This document shows positions 1-9,686 of a stretch of DNA of 64,000 nucleotides, in pieces. Made by a program: the position numbers and the translations under genes. The notes under the pieces are model-generated. The model was not told the DNA's origin. It did not search any database and saw only the letters and a list, made by a program, of their open reading frames with translations. Each line of letters starts with the position of its first letter. Position 1 is the stretch's first letter. Location of the stretch: positions 496,001 through 560,000 of the forward strand of contig NZ_CP034073.1 of NCBI RefSeq assembly GCF_003855155.1, given 5' to 3'. Source of the DNA: Shewanella psychromarinicola (GTDB taxonomy: Bacteria; Pseudomonadota; Gammaproteobacteria; Enterobacterales; Shewanellaceae).

Positions 1-53
1 CCGTGAAAAAGGGCTACTATAGCGCCCCTTTGGAGAGCAAGGTGAAGTACATA

Positions 54-1345
<1,292 letters not shown>

Positions 1346-1373
1346 GACCTAGCGTCTAAGTGATTGTAATGAA

Positions 1374-1409
1374 ACGGGCTTTCCAGCAATGGAAAGCCCG
1401 TTTTGTTTT
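1374..1409 (+). terminator. Rho-independent terminator of dusB-fis
   Basis: A perfect 11-bp stem (ACGGGCTTTCC at 1374-1384 pairing with GGAAAGCCCGT at 1391-1401) closes a 6-nt loop and is followed by TTTGTTTT. It sits 28 bp after the fis stop. Confidence 0.93.
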
Positions 1410-1483
1410 ATCCGTTACCCCCATAATGACACACCACTTATCACCACGCGTTAAAGACGATGAGAAACATCCCTTTTTAATGA

Positions 1484-4480
1484 CTAATGTGCCTGTAGCC
1501 GAGTGATTTTCTCTGTAGCAATGGTATGGCTACAGCTGAGCCCACTATTACCTCGATAATTTTTACAGCCCCAAAAAGCCCCACGGGCACTTTCTCTTAA
1601 GGTCATATCAGCGCCACATATGTTGCACAATGGTGCCATGTGACCACAATTATCGTTTAAGCAAATAGTGAAACCTTTAGCGCGTTTGCGAGTCATTGGG
1701 CTGCCACAGAGATCACAGCCTGCTTGTTTGTGATCGCATAATGGAGAATGTGAGCAGGAGAAAAATGACTTAAACTTGCCGGTTCCCGGTATTAGCGTGC
1801 CCGTAGTACATTGAGCACATTTGATCTGCTCAAACAGTGTTTGTACCAAAGACCTACTGAATTCATTCTGTTCAATGGCATAGTGCTGCTGAATAAGTTC
1901 GACCAAAAATGGGCTGGCATTGGTCATATCGGCTAACACGTAAACCCGATGCTTTGCTCGAGTCAGTGCGACATAAAATAATCGCCGTTCTTCGGCAAAT
2001 TCAAAATCTTCAGCTTGAGGCAAGAAAGCGTCGAGTATTGGTGGGGTCATTTTTTTTGACGGAAACCCATGTATGCCTTGTGTCAGCCCCATGATCACCA
2101 CATAGTCAGCCTCTTTACCTTTGGATGCATGAAACGATAAACACTCAATCACTAACATGGGGTAGTTAACCGTTAACTGACGCAGCAGATCTTTATCTGG
2201 CAGCTGAAACCAAAAGCGTGCCAGTAAGTATACTGTCGGTTTAGTTGTGGGCTTATCAGTGGCTTTAGCTACGCGGACAGACAGCGCATTCAAGGCTTGC
2301 TCTAATGCATTGCTACTCGGTTCATCTTTGGTTGCGCCCTCATTGGCGCCGCGGCGAAGTATTGATATCGCAGGATCGACAACCTGTACTAACGAATGAA
2401 TATTTTTGTTGATTTGATTAGGGTTTTTGCTCACAAAGGCACTGGCTACTTCGCCGATACGGTTATTAAATCTAAATGTAAGGTCTAAATATGTTTCGGT
2501 AGTATTGCCAAAATACCGCGAAAATTGAGTCGTTAAGCTGACATCCGCACCACTGAAGCGATAGATGGCCTGCCAATCATCTCCAACACAAAATAGTGAG
2601 GTATCAGTGTTGCTCGTATTCGCTCTCGAATCTCGCAGGGCACGCACTAAACGCGCTCTAGGTTCTGAAATATCCTGAAACTCATCGACCATAATATATC
2701 GCCACGGGCTAACATATTGGCCGCTTTGCAGATAACCGAGCGCTTTAGCGATCATATCTTCAAAGTCGATATCACCGCTCGCAGATAAATGCTGCTGATA
2801 TTGCTGTAAAATGGGCTGCAACAATTCAAACGCTTTACGGGTTTGTTGAGGATCGCCAGCATTGGCAAATACCTGCTCTAAGCCTTTTTCATCAACACAA
2901 GCCGCTTTGTATAAGCCGATTAACTGACTGAACAGTTTAGCCAACTCAGTCACTCGTCCTAGCTTATGAAGGGTTGCCAATATGGCGTCGTCAGGCAATG
3001 GCGAATAGTTAACTTTAAATACCGTTAAGGCCTGCTCGAGCCTGTTGATTAACTGATTTTTTTTGTGCTGATAATAAAATAATTCAATGCAGTTAGTTTG
3101 ATGTTTTTTATGTAACTGACGTTGCCACTCCATTGATGCAAAATACGCAGCGTTATCGATATAAGGCGCAGTATTATTGGCGCCATCGATAGCGTAATAC
3201 TCAATGTAAACGTGATGTTGTGGAAGATAAAAATCAGCTTGATACTGACGAAAATCAACTGTACTGACGTCATATTCATATTTGGCTTCATACTGATATT
3301 CAATGCCATTAATAAATAACCAATTGGCGATATACAGCTCAGCAAAGCTTTTCACTCTTTCGCCTTTTAATGAGCGGATGTCGTTATCATTTAGATATTC
3401 AAAGTAATCACCTTCGGTGGTAAATTCGAACGGGTTTTTCTCCACGTAATAAAAATGACTAAAATAGTCAAAAACTTGTTTACGATAAGGCTCATCTTCA
3501 ATCAAGGTTTGTAAGCTATTGTGCACCCATTTATCTTTAGCCTGCTCATCGTTTACCCAAGGTGACAAGCTGGGGTTAACACCTTCAACCTCGGCAATGA
3601 TTTTCAATCCTAAACTATGAAACGTACTCGCCTTAATATCATCGGTGCCAAGCTGGTGTTTAATTCGCTGGTCCATTTCTTTGGCGGCTTTTTTACCATA
3701 AGCCAATAATAAAATATCATCCGCTTGAGCTTGGCCACTGGCAACTAAATACCCCGCGCGGCCAACCATTACACTGGTTTTACCGGTTCCCGCACCCGCT
3801 AACAGCAGATTGTTATCGTCGTCAATAATACATGCACGGCGCTGTTTATCGGTTAATGGGTTTGATTCTACATGATCGAAAAAGTCAGCAAACGCGAGTA
3901 ATTGAGATTGAATATAATGCTCACGAATATGCTCCACATCCGCATTATTCCAGTGGTAAAAATCGCGCAATTGAGTTAACGCCGCGCGTGTTTTTGTGGG
4001 CAATTCGACGCGGTCACTCCAGGGAAACCAGCGGCGGTATTCTCGCTCAATTCTCGGGCGTATTTTGTCAACCAATGACCGGCGTAAATAGCGGCTCGAT
4101 ATTGCTTTTTCAATTCGAGAGATCAAATCACATAACTGGTTTTCATGGGATAAGGCCCAGAGTAATTCGACTTGTTGTTTAAATTGAGACTTAGCGAAAT
4201 AGCTCAGAAATGGAATTTGATAACAAGTACCGGCGGCATTCACACTTAGCAAGCTACCGAGTAAACTGGCACTAAAAACTGGCGGGTGATCTAACTGCTG
4301 CCACGATAGGTGGCCAGCATTGAGCAATTGATGAGTCTGTCTAAATCGTGCTAAAAACTGCCCTTGAGTTGAAATAAAGGTGATGCCCTCTGTCGTTAAC
4401 TCAAGCGCATTGGCACTGCGCTGATACAAATGTCCAAACCAACTGTGAGGGATATGCTTAACTGAATATTCTGCTGACAA
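1484..4480 (-). CDS. HelD-like superfamily 1 DNA helicase with inserted nuclease-like domain and zinc fingers
   Basis: A 998-residue UvrD/Rep-type ATPase, most like DNA helicase IV (HelD) but about 300 residues longer than E. coli HelD. Visible parts: an N-terminal HelD-like region (1-210); Walker A GAGTGKT near 229-235; motif Ia/Ib region with STFHSLGLKII near 285-295; Walker B VDEFQDIS near 598-605; and a C-terminal helicase half with TRAKHRVYV. Between motif Ib and Walker B, about residues 377-470, lies a block with E381, QADFYLP (D416) and VYIEYYA (E427), resembling a PD-(D/E)XK-type nuclease insert. The last ~100 residues hold three CxxC zinc-ribbon pairs like those of topoisomerase I. 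It is monocistronic. The exact role in DNA repair is not known, and the nuclease assignment is an inference. Confidence 0.82.
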   Translation of the reverse strand: MSAEYSVKHIPHSWFGHLYQRSANALELTTEGITFISTQGQFLARFRQTHQLLNAGHLSWQQLDHPPVFSASLLGSLLSVNAAGTCYQIPFLSYFAKSQFKQQVELLWALSHENQLCDLISRIEKAISSRYLRRSLVDKIRPRIEREYRRWFPWSDRVELPTKTRAALTQLRDFYHWNNADVEHIREHYIQSQLLAFADFFDHVESNPLTDKQRRACIIDDDNNLLLAGAGTGKTSVMVGRAGYLVASGQAQADDILLLAYGKKAAKEMDQRIKHQLGTDDIKASTFHSLGLKIIAEVEGVNPSLSPWVNDEQAKDKWVHNSLQTLIEDEPYRKQVFDYFSHFYYVEKNPFEFTTEGDYFEYLNDNDIRSLKGERVKSFAELYIANWLFINGIEYQYEAKYEYDVSTVDFRQYQADFYLPQHHVYIEYYAIDGANNTAPYIDNAAYFASMEWQRQLHKKHQTNCIELFYYQHKKNQLINRLEQALTVFKVNYSPLPDDAILATLHKLGRVTELAKLFSQLIGLYKAACVDEKGLEQVFANAGDPQQTRKAFELLQPILQQYQQHLSASGDIDFEDMIAKALGYLQSGQYVSPWRYIMVDEFQDISEPRARLVRALRDSRANTSNTDTSLFCVGDDWQAIYRFSGADVSLTTQFSRYFGNTTETYLDLTFRFNNRIGEVASAFVSKNPNQINKNIHSLVQVVDPAISILRRGANEGATKDEPSSNALEQALNALSVRVAKATDKPTTKPTVYLLARFWFQLPDKDLLRQLTVNYPMLVIECLSFHASKGKEADYVVIMGLTQGIHGFPSKKMTPPILDAFLPQAEDFEFAEERRLFYVALTRAKHRVYVLADMTNASPFLVELIQQHYAIEQNEFSRSLVQTLFEQIKCAQCTTGTLIPGTGKFKSFFSCSHSPLCDHKQAGCDLCGSPMTRKRAKGFTICLNDNCGHMAPLCNICGADMTLRESARGAFWGCKNYRGNSGLSCSHTIATEKITRLQAH

Positions 4481-5006
4481 TGTAAAACCTACGACTAAAT
4501 GGTTTCAGGGGTTAACCGACTAATATTGAAGATAACTTTACAGCAAATAATTAGCCATTACGGATTTAAAGCAATAATACACCTCGTCGGTGATTAAGTG
4601 AATGTGCTAAGCAACTCACAGGCTTAACGAAGAGCCCCCCGAAATGTTGTCAATAACCTATAGCGCGATATCGCCTTTAGTGTAACGCGGCGATCGACGG
4701 CCTATTGAACACCCGATAAATTATCGAAAAATGCTCATCTACATCCGCATTGTTGACATGCTGGTCGCCGTTGATGACATAACTGCAGCCACATACCAAC
4801 AAGGGTTTGTTGGTATGGTGAAGTGGACCCAAACAATTATTTACATATCAATTAGCCATAATTATCGCCTTGTTCCGTTGTCGTTAAACTAAAACAAGCC
4901 AAATCAATCTAGAGCAACTAGATTAAATAGCGCTGAATCGTCTACTCAATAATGTATAAATTGGCACCGAATATGTGAACCAGCTAACAAAACCATTGCG
5001 AGTAAA
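4481..5006. other. Gene-free intergenic region with one hairpin
   Basis: No convincing coding sequence was seen between the helicase start and the promoter of the hemerythrin gene. The only clear structure is a 10-bp inverted repeat with a 6-nt loop at 4792-4817 (CATACCAACA / TGTTGGTATG). It lacks a following T-run, so it is not an ordinary terminator. The stretch could hold decayed DNA, but no recognisable remnant was found. Confidence 0.5.
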
Positions 5007-5058
5007 TTGAAGCCATTAAAAGATGCATATAATATACATGTAAATTATGTGCATCTTT
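5007..5058 (+). promoter_or_regulatory. Promoter with NsrR-like operator upstream of the hemerythrin gene
   Basis: A perfect -10 (TATAAT, 5028-5033) is embedded in a 23-bp site at 5020-5042. By eye this matches the gammaproteobacterial NsrR consensus (AAGATGYATTTn + AAATRCATCTT) at about 19 of 22 informative positions. A further half-site, ATGTGCATCTTT at 5047-5058, forms an 11/12 inverted repeat with 5019-5030. A weak -35 (TTGAAG, 5007-5012) has short spacing. NsrR is the nitric-oxide-sensing Fe-S repressor that classically controls ytfE/dnrN genes. The assignment rests on motif similarity plus the downstream gene. Confidence 0.72.
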
Positions 5059-5068
5059 GGAGTGGCTC

Positions 5069-5581
5069 ATGTCAACACCGCAAACAACTGAACAGTTATC
5101 ACTATTATCGCTGGTTGATTTAATCGATCATATTGAAGCGACTCACCATAGGTATATCCGTGAAACAGCGCCATTATTGATTGAGTACACCGAAAAAATG
5201 CTTCGTGCTCATGGTGATGATCATGATGAGATCAACCCATTGGCGCAATGTGTACGCGAGTTAATTGACGAATTAATGCCCCACTTGATGAAAGAAGAAC
5301 AGATCCTGTTTCCAGCGATTAAATCCCTCAGCTTAGGTCAGCCTGTCAATGGCTGTTTTGGCCATATTGGCAACCCGATTAACATGATGTTGCACGAGCA
5401 TGATAATGCCGACCTCATGCTTCATACTATTCGACGCTTAACCAATGACTACACTATTCCTGCAGGCGTTTGCCACACATGGCAAGCATGTTATCGCACC
5501 TTGGCTGAATTTGATGCCGACTTACAAACTCATATTGACGTTGAAAACACCCTATTGTTCCCCAAAACATTAGCGCTATAA
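5069..5581 (+). CDS. RIC/YtfE/DnrN-family hemerythrin-like diiron protein, short form
   Basis: Di-iron protein of the family that repairs Fe-S clusters damaged by nitric oxide or oxidative stress. The 170-residue product keeps the likely metal ligands of E. coli YtfE: a His in EATHHRYI (26/27), H72 and E76 in HLMKEEQILFP, H111 in MLHEHDNAD, and H155 and E159 in THIDVENTLLFP. It lacks the N-terminal ScdA_N segment with paired cysteines found in YtfE (about 220 residues), so it is the short DnrN/NorA-like form. ATG at 5069 is preferred over an upstream in-frame TTG at 5057, which would leave the GGAG at 5059-5062 inside the gene. Likely regulated by NsrR. It is a single-gene unit ending at a terminator. 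Confidence 0.85.
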   Translation: MSTPQTTEQLSLLSLVDLIDHIEATHHRYIRETAPLLIEYTEKMLRAHGDDHDEINPLAQCVRELIDELMPHLMKEEQILFPAIKSLSLGQPVNGCFGHIGNPINMMLHEHDNADLMLHTIRRLTNDYTIPAGVCHTWQACYRTLAEFDADLQTHIDVENTLLFPKTLAL

Positions 5582-5603
5582 TTTACTCAAATCCCCTTCT
5601 TGA

Positions 5604-5647
5604 GAAGCAACGCCGACTTAACCCAAGCGGATTTGCTTCCTTTTTTT
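5604..5647 (+). terminator. Terminator after the hemerythrin gene
   Basis: The stem GAAGCAACGC / GCGG..TTGCTTC (outer arms 5604-5610 and 5633-5639, plus inner CGC/GCG) is followed by C and seven T residues. It sits 23 bp after the stop. Confidence 0.75.
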
Positions 5648-5694
5648 AGCGAAACTTCATACAGTAACATTGCCAGCAATATTATGGAGTCAGT

Positions 5695-6195
5695 ATGTCC
5701 CCTCATCATTACCCAACATTTGCCCTAGACGACATCGCCAATTTACATGAGTCTGCCCAAGTAGAGTTTAAGTTAGCGGGTGGACGAGACGGCAAGGGTA
5801 CTTTGCCCGAAGGCATGTGGGAAAGCTACAGCGCTTTTGCCAATACCTTAGGCGGTGAAATTATTTTAGGCGTAAAAGAACTGCATGGTGATTTTACGAT
5901 TGAAGGGATTGTTAATCCGATGCCGATGCTCAGTGAAATTTGGACAATTCTACAAAATCCGAAAAAAATCAGTCACAATATTTTAGCGCCGACTGATGTG
6001 CAAATTATCGAAATTATGTCTAAAAAGCTTATTCGCATCCATGTACGCTGCGTCGACGTAAAAATAAGACCTATCTACGTCGGCACCGATCCTTATAGCG
6101 GCACCTACTTTCGTGTAGGTGATGCTGATATGCATGCTAGCCGCGAGCAAGTGGAACAAATGAGCCTTAAAGCAGGTATCGACCTAAAAGGCTAA
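5695..6195 (+). CDS. Small AlbA_2 (Schlafen-like) putative nucleic-acid-binding protein
   Basis: A 166-residue protein matching the AlbA_2 domain (once called divergent AAA-4), seen in VEFKLAGGRDGKG near 20-35, the helix AFANTLGGEIILGV near 49-62, and the C-terminal YFRVGDADMHASREQVEQM. Many AlbA_2 proteins continue into an ATPase-like C-terminal region and act as transcription regulators or antitoxin-like factors; this one stops right after the domain. GGAG at 5686-5689 supports the ATG at 5695. It is monocistronic between a terminator and the convergent yigB, 7 bp away. The function is unknown. Confidence 0.75.
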   Translation: MSPHHYPTFALDDIANLHESAQVEFKLAGGRDGKGTLPEGMWESYSAFANTLGGEIILGVKELHGDFTIEGIVNPMPMLSEIWTILQNPKKISHNILAPTDVQIIEIMSKKLIRIHVRCVDVKIRPIYVGTDPYSGTYFRVGDADMHASREQVEQMSLKAGIDLKG

Positions 6196-6202
6196 ATCCG
6201 CG

Positions 6203-6943
6203 CTAAAGCAACTCGAGCAGTAAATCCAATTGGTTGATTTCAATATGCGGTAATACCGGTTGTGCTTTTTTATGCCGTTGCTGCATACATGGATTTAACC
6301 AGACACTTTGGCAGCCCGCCATTTTCGCCCCAGCAATATCGGACAGCGGATGATCGCCCACATGCAATAACGCCGACGGCCTAATATCTAACTGGCGGCA
6401 AGCGAGGGTAAACATGTCGGCTGCAGGTTTCATTTTAACGCCATGACCTGGGTGTAATACAAATTGCATCACCTTATCTAACCCAATACGTTGGGTGTCG
6501 ACATTACCATTGGTGATACCGATAAGTCGGTAGCGTTGACTGAGACGTTCTAGCAACTGCATCACATTATTATCAATGGTAAAATTACTACGATGATGAT
6601 GAAAACAGGTCATCCCATCTTGTGCCCCTTTACTGGCTTCAACTTCGCTATAATTAAAGTGTAAAAGACCTTGGTGCAACATGGCATAGCGGGCGGCACT
6701 GGTATCATGAGCTAACTCTGGGTGTCGCGTAAACAGCGCATGTTTGAGTTGCTGCCATTGATCGACATTCCACGCTGTTGTAGCGGGATAGGTTTGATTA
6801 ATGAACCAAAACAGTTGCTCACTGGCATGCATTACATAAGGAAGGTTATTGTACAGCGTGTCGTCTAAGTCAAAACTAATCGCGCTAAACGTTTGTAGAC
6901 GCTGATATTGGATTATTGAAGCTTTAGGCAATGGCGATATCAT
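6203..6943 (-). CDS. yigB: HAD-family phosphatase, YigB-like
   Basis: Haloacid dehalogenase superfamily hydrolase of 246 residues. Motif I is SFDLDDTLYNN (nucleophile and acid/base Asp near 25-27), motif II is LIGITNGNVD, the motif III Lys lies in GVKMKPAADMF, and motif IV is LHVGDHPLSDIAGAKMAG. E. coli YigB dephosphorylates FMN in riboflavin metabolism, and that activity is inferred here from family and neighbourhood. Its ATG overlaps the xerC TAA by one base (TAATG), so it is translationally coupled and the last gene of the lptM-lysA-dapF-DUF484-xerC-yigB run, matching E. coli order. Confidence 0.9.
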   Translation of the reverse strand: MISPLPKASIIQYQRLQTFSAISFDLDDTLYNNLPYVMHASEQLFWFINQTYPATTAWNVDQWQQLKHALFTRHPELAHDTSAARYAMLHQGLLHFNYSEVEASKGAQDGMTCFHHHRSNFTIDNNVMQLLERLSQRYRLIGITNGNVDTQRIGLDKVMQFVLHPGHGVKMKPAADMFTLACRQLDIRPSALLHVGDHPLSDIAGAKMAGCQSVWLNPCMQQRHKKAQPVLPHIEINQLDLLLELL

Positions 6944-7842
6944 TATTTCCCCCTGTCTTTTTTTGCTCTTGGATGCGCGTTATCGTACACTTTGGCAAGG
7001 TGTTGAAAGTCTAAACTGGTATAAATTTGTGTCGTCGATAAGTTAGCATGACCGAGTAATTCTTGTACGGCACGTAAATCTTGGCTTGATTCAAGCATAT
7101 GGGTTGCAAACGAATGGCGCAACTTATGCGGATGAACTTTGACCGCCATGGCTTGCTCTTGCCCCCACTTAGCCATACGCGCTTGAATACTACGATGAGA
7201 CAATCGTTTGCCTTGACTGCTGACAAATAACGCCTCTCCGGCTTCAGCGCAAGGTAGTTGATTACGGCAATTCAGCCAAGCGGTCAATGCCTGTAAGGCT
7301 AGCTTACCAATAGGCACAACACGCTGTTTACTGCCCTTACCCATGACTTTAACTTCACGTTGATCAAACTTGATGTCAGCGCAATCTAAGCTGGCTAGCT
7401 CGGCTAAACGTAAACCACTTGAATAAAATAATTCCATAATGGCTTTGTCACGCAAACTCAAAGGATCATCGCCCGCTATGGACAATAAATGACTAACGGC
7501 ATCCACATCCATATTTTTTGGTAAGGGTTTATTTTGTTTTGGTGCACTTAATGTCTGTGCAGGGTTTACCGTTACGGCACCTTCGCGCAATAAAAAATCA
7601 AAGAACTGTTTTAAGGCAGACAAACACAAAGACAAAGATCGAGGACTCAATCCTTTACGATGTAACCTTGCCAGTACAGATTGCAGTTGTTCACGAGTGG
7701 CATCTATGAGCTTGGTTGGTTCCGTTAAGATGGCTTCAACTCGACGCAGTTCAAACATATAGTTACGCACGGTATAGGCTGAAAGCTGTCTTTCTGAGGT
7801 CAAATGTTGGCTAAATATCGTTTGCCAGTCTGTTGGCTTCAT
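6943..7842 (-). CDS. xerC: Site-specific tyrosine recombinase XerC
   Basis: With XerD, resolves chromosome dimers at dif during cell division. The 299-residue product has an N-terminal SAM-like core-binding domain (about 5-90) and the catalytic domain with R145, K172, H239, R242, H265 and nucleophile Y274 (IYTSLD), nearly the same spacing as E. coli XerC. ATG at 7842 is preferred over an in-frame TTG one codon earlier because GGGAG lies at the right distance. It is separated from the upstream DUF484 gene by 239 bp that contain a MITE-like inverted repeat, so it may have its own promoter, unlike in enterobacteria where the genes are contiguous. Confidence 0.96.
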   Translation of the reverse strand: MKPTDWQTIFSQHLTSERQLSAYTVRNYMFELRRVEAILTEPTKLIDATREQLQSVLARLHRKGLSPRSLSLCLSALKQFFDFLLREGAVTVNPAQTLSAPKQNKPLPKNMDVDAVSHLLSIAGDDPLSLRDKAIMELFYSSGLRLAELASLDCADIKFDQREVKVMGKGSKQRVVPIGKLALQALTAWLNCRNQLPCAEAGEALFVSSQGKRLSHRSIQARMAKWGQEQAMAVKVHPHKLRHSFATHMLESSQDLRAVQELLGHANLSTTQIYTSLDFQHLAKVYDNAHPRAKKDRGK

Positions 7843-7859
7843 CAAGGTACTCCCAGATT

Positions 7860-8030
7860 GTAACTACTCAGGCCGTCGCCATTTAAGCCTATTTCATTGT
7901 TGAAAAATACTCATTTAACACACTAAACTACGCTTTTTGCCTTGAACTAAGCATAAATGACTTAGTCCTGAGCATTTAGATTACATTTTGATACCAACAT
8001 CTCAAATGAGAATGGCGACTAAGTGGTTAC
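7860..8030. repeat. Possible MITE-like element with imperfect terminal inverted repeats
   Basis: The left end (7860-7883, GTAACTACTCAGGCC then GTCGCCATT) and the reverse complement of the right end (8011-8030, GTAACCACTTA then GTCGCCATT) match except for two substitutions and a 4-base insertion. They bound a 171-bp AT-rich segment without an ORF. It lies between genes that are directly adjacent in related bacteria. No clear target-site duplication was found. Confidence 0.45.
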
Positions 8031-8081
8031 AAACGATTGACCTAATCCGTGTATCCTAAACAATACACTTGGCATTAACGA

Positions 8082-8822
8082 TTACAGTTGCGGCAACATA
8101 TGGTCCAGCAAACGACGCAATTGGCTAAATAACAACGAATCCATGTCGGGATGAAAATGGGTTGGATTTTTACTTGCGATGGCAAATATCACCTGACCAT
8201 TTTCATCAGATAATTTAGTTAATGCCACAGAGCCGACTTCGCTACCAAACAAACGTTTAGATTCTGACTGGGTTAACCGGCCAAAGTAATAACCGTTTTG
8301 GACTCGATGACGCCAAATCTTAGCTAATTCACTGTCGATATCGTGCACAGTAATCAACCTGACATGACTAAAGCCAAACTCGGTTTTTAACCCCTCTGAC
8401 AGCACTAGACGCAGCTCACCCAAGTCTTGGCTCGCAAGCATTTTAAACGATAACTCAGTATTAAATTTAAATATTCTCTCGTTATGAGTCGCAATATTCA
8501 TTAGCGAAGTAATTTCTTCTTCGAGCTGACCCACTCGTTGACGCAATAGCTCTTGTCGGCGTTCAACTAATGATACCGCGCCGCGTTCAGTATGCGGTAT
8601 ACGCATGGCGACTAACAGCTCAGGATAGCGATTAAAAAAGTCAGGATTATCCAATAAGTATTCGCGGATCAACATTTCATCAAACGGCGCTTGCTGCATA
8701 CTCACCATCATATCGGCACCAAGATCTTGGCCAATTGAATTAATATCTTTTGCTTGAGCGCTGCTAACAGTATCGTCAGTGGCCTCATTGGTTAAACTGG
8801 CTTCAGTGGTAATGTCACTCAT
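8082..8822 (-). CDS. DUF484 family protein (YigA-like)
   Basis: A 246-residue cytoplasmic protein of the DUF484 family, found between dapF and xerC across gammaproteobacteria. Visible parts: a low-complexity N-terminus (1-40), the signature [26 protein letters not shown], a short coiled coil ([19 protein letters not shown]), and a GAF-like C-terminal half. The ATG overlaps the dapF TGA (ATGA), so it is translationally coupled to dapF. The biochemical role is not established; context links it loosely to the xerC operon. Confidence 0.88.
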   Translation of the reverse strand: MSDITTEASLTNEATDDTVSSAQAKDINSIGQDLGADMMVSMQQAPFDEMLIREYLLDNPDFFNRYPELLVAMRIPHTERGAVSLVERRQELLRQRVGQLEEEITSLMNIATHNERIFKFNTELSFKMLASQDLGELRLVLSEGLKTEFGFSHVRLITVHDIDSELAKIWRHRVQNGYYFGRLTQSESKRLFGSEVGSVALTKLSDENGQVIFAIASKNPTHFHPDMDSLLFSQLRRLLDHMLPQL

Positions 8823-9646
8823 AATTGTATTTGTCCGTCATATACGTGTTCAGCCGGTCCAGTCATCCACAGAGGTTTACCCTCACCGTCCCAATTGATC
8901 ACTAAACTACCACCAGGTAAGTCAACTCTCACCTGCTTATCAAGCTTACCTTGTAATTGCCCAACCGCTGCAGCGGCACAGGCTCCTGTACCACAAGCTA
9001 ACGTCTCTGCCACACCACGCTCATATACCCGTAATTTAATATGTCCAGGGGTAATGACTTGCATAAAGCCCACATTCACGCCTTTAGGAAAGCGCTCATG
9101 ACGGGTTAACATACTACCAATTTCATCAACGGCCACGGTTTGCACATCCTCGACGTCGATGACACAGTGTGGATTACCAATTGAAATAGCGCCACATAGG
9201 TAAGTTTGCATTGAGGTTTGTAGTAAGTATGTTTTTTCGCTTTTTTTGGCTTTAAACGGAATTTGGCTTGGCTCGATAACAGGTACACCCATATTGACTG
9301 TCACGTTACCATCACGCTCAATCCGTAAAGTGATTTTGCCTGAATTAGTACTCACGCGAATTTTATTTTTTTGGGTTAAGCCTTTATTTCGAACAAAACG
9401 AGCAAAACAGCGAGCACCGTTGCCACACTGTTCAACTTCACTGCCATCGGCATTAAAGATGCGATAATGGAAATCTAAATCAGGATCATAGGGCGGCTCG
9501 ACCAACAGTAGTTGATCAAAACCAATCCCAAAATTGCGATCTGCAAGACGGCGAATTTGCTCAGGCGAAAAAAACACATTTTGTGTTACGCCATCAACAA
9601 CCATAAAGTCATTACCCAGTCCGTGCATCTTAGTGAAATGGATCAC
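8819..9646 (-). CDS. dapF: Diaminopimelate epimerase
   Basis: Converts LL- to meso-diaminopimelate for lysine and peptidoglycan synthesis. The 275-residue product shows the start [12 protein letters not shown], the first catalytic Cys in [13 protein letters not shown], and the second in [13 protein letters not shown], so both active-site Cys are present. The initiation codon is GTG at 9646, supported by AAGGAAA eight bases upstream; the next ATG would cut into the conserved N-terminus. It lies 40 bp after lysA and overlaps the DUF484 gene by four bases. Confidence 0.97.
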   Translation of the reverse strand: MIHFTKMHGLGNDFMVVDGVTQNVFFSPEQIRRLADRNFGIGFDQLLLVEPPYDPDLDFHYRIFNADGSEVEQCGNGARCFARFVRNKGLTQKNKIRVSTNSGKITLRIERDGNVTVNMGVPVIEPSQIPFKAKKSEKTYLLQTSMQTYLCGAISIGNPHCVIDVEDVQTVAVDEIGSMLTRHERFPKGVNVGFMQVITPGHIKLRVYERGVAETLACGTGACAAAAVGQLQGKLDKQVRVDLPGGSLVINWDGEGKPLWMTGPAEHVYDGQIQL

Positions 9647-9686
9647 AAAAGTTTCCTTATAAAACGTTATGCCGCTAGCTTACTGC

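Noticed and set aside
4785..4850. Insertion sequence end near the hairpin at 4792-4817
   Set aside because: The following AAGTGGACCC looked IS-like, but no transposase, second end or target duplication was found.
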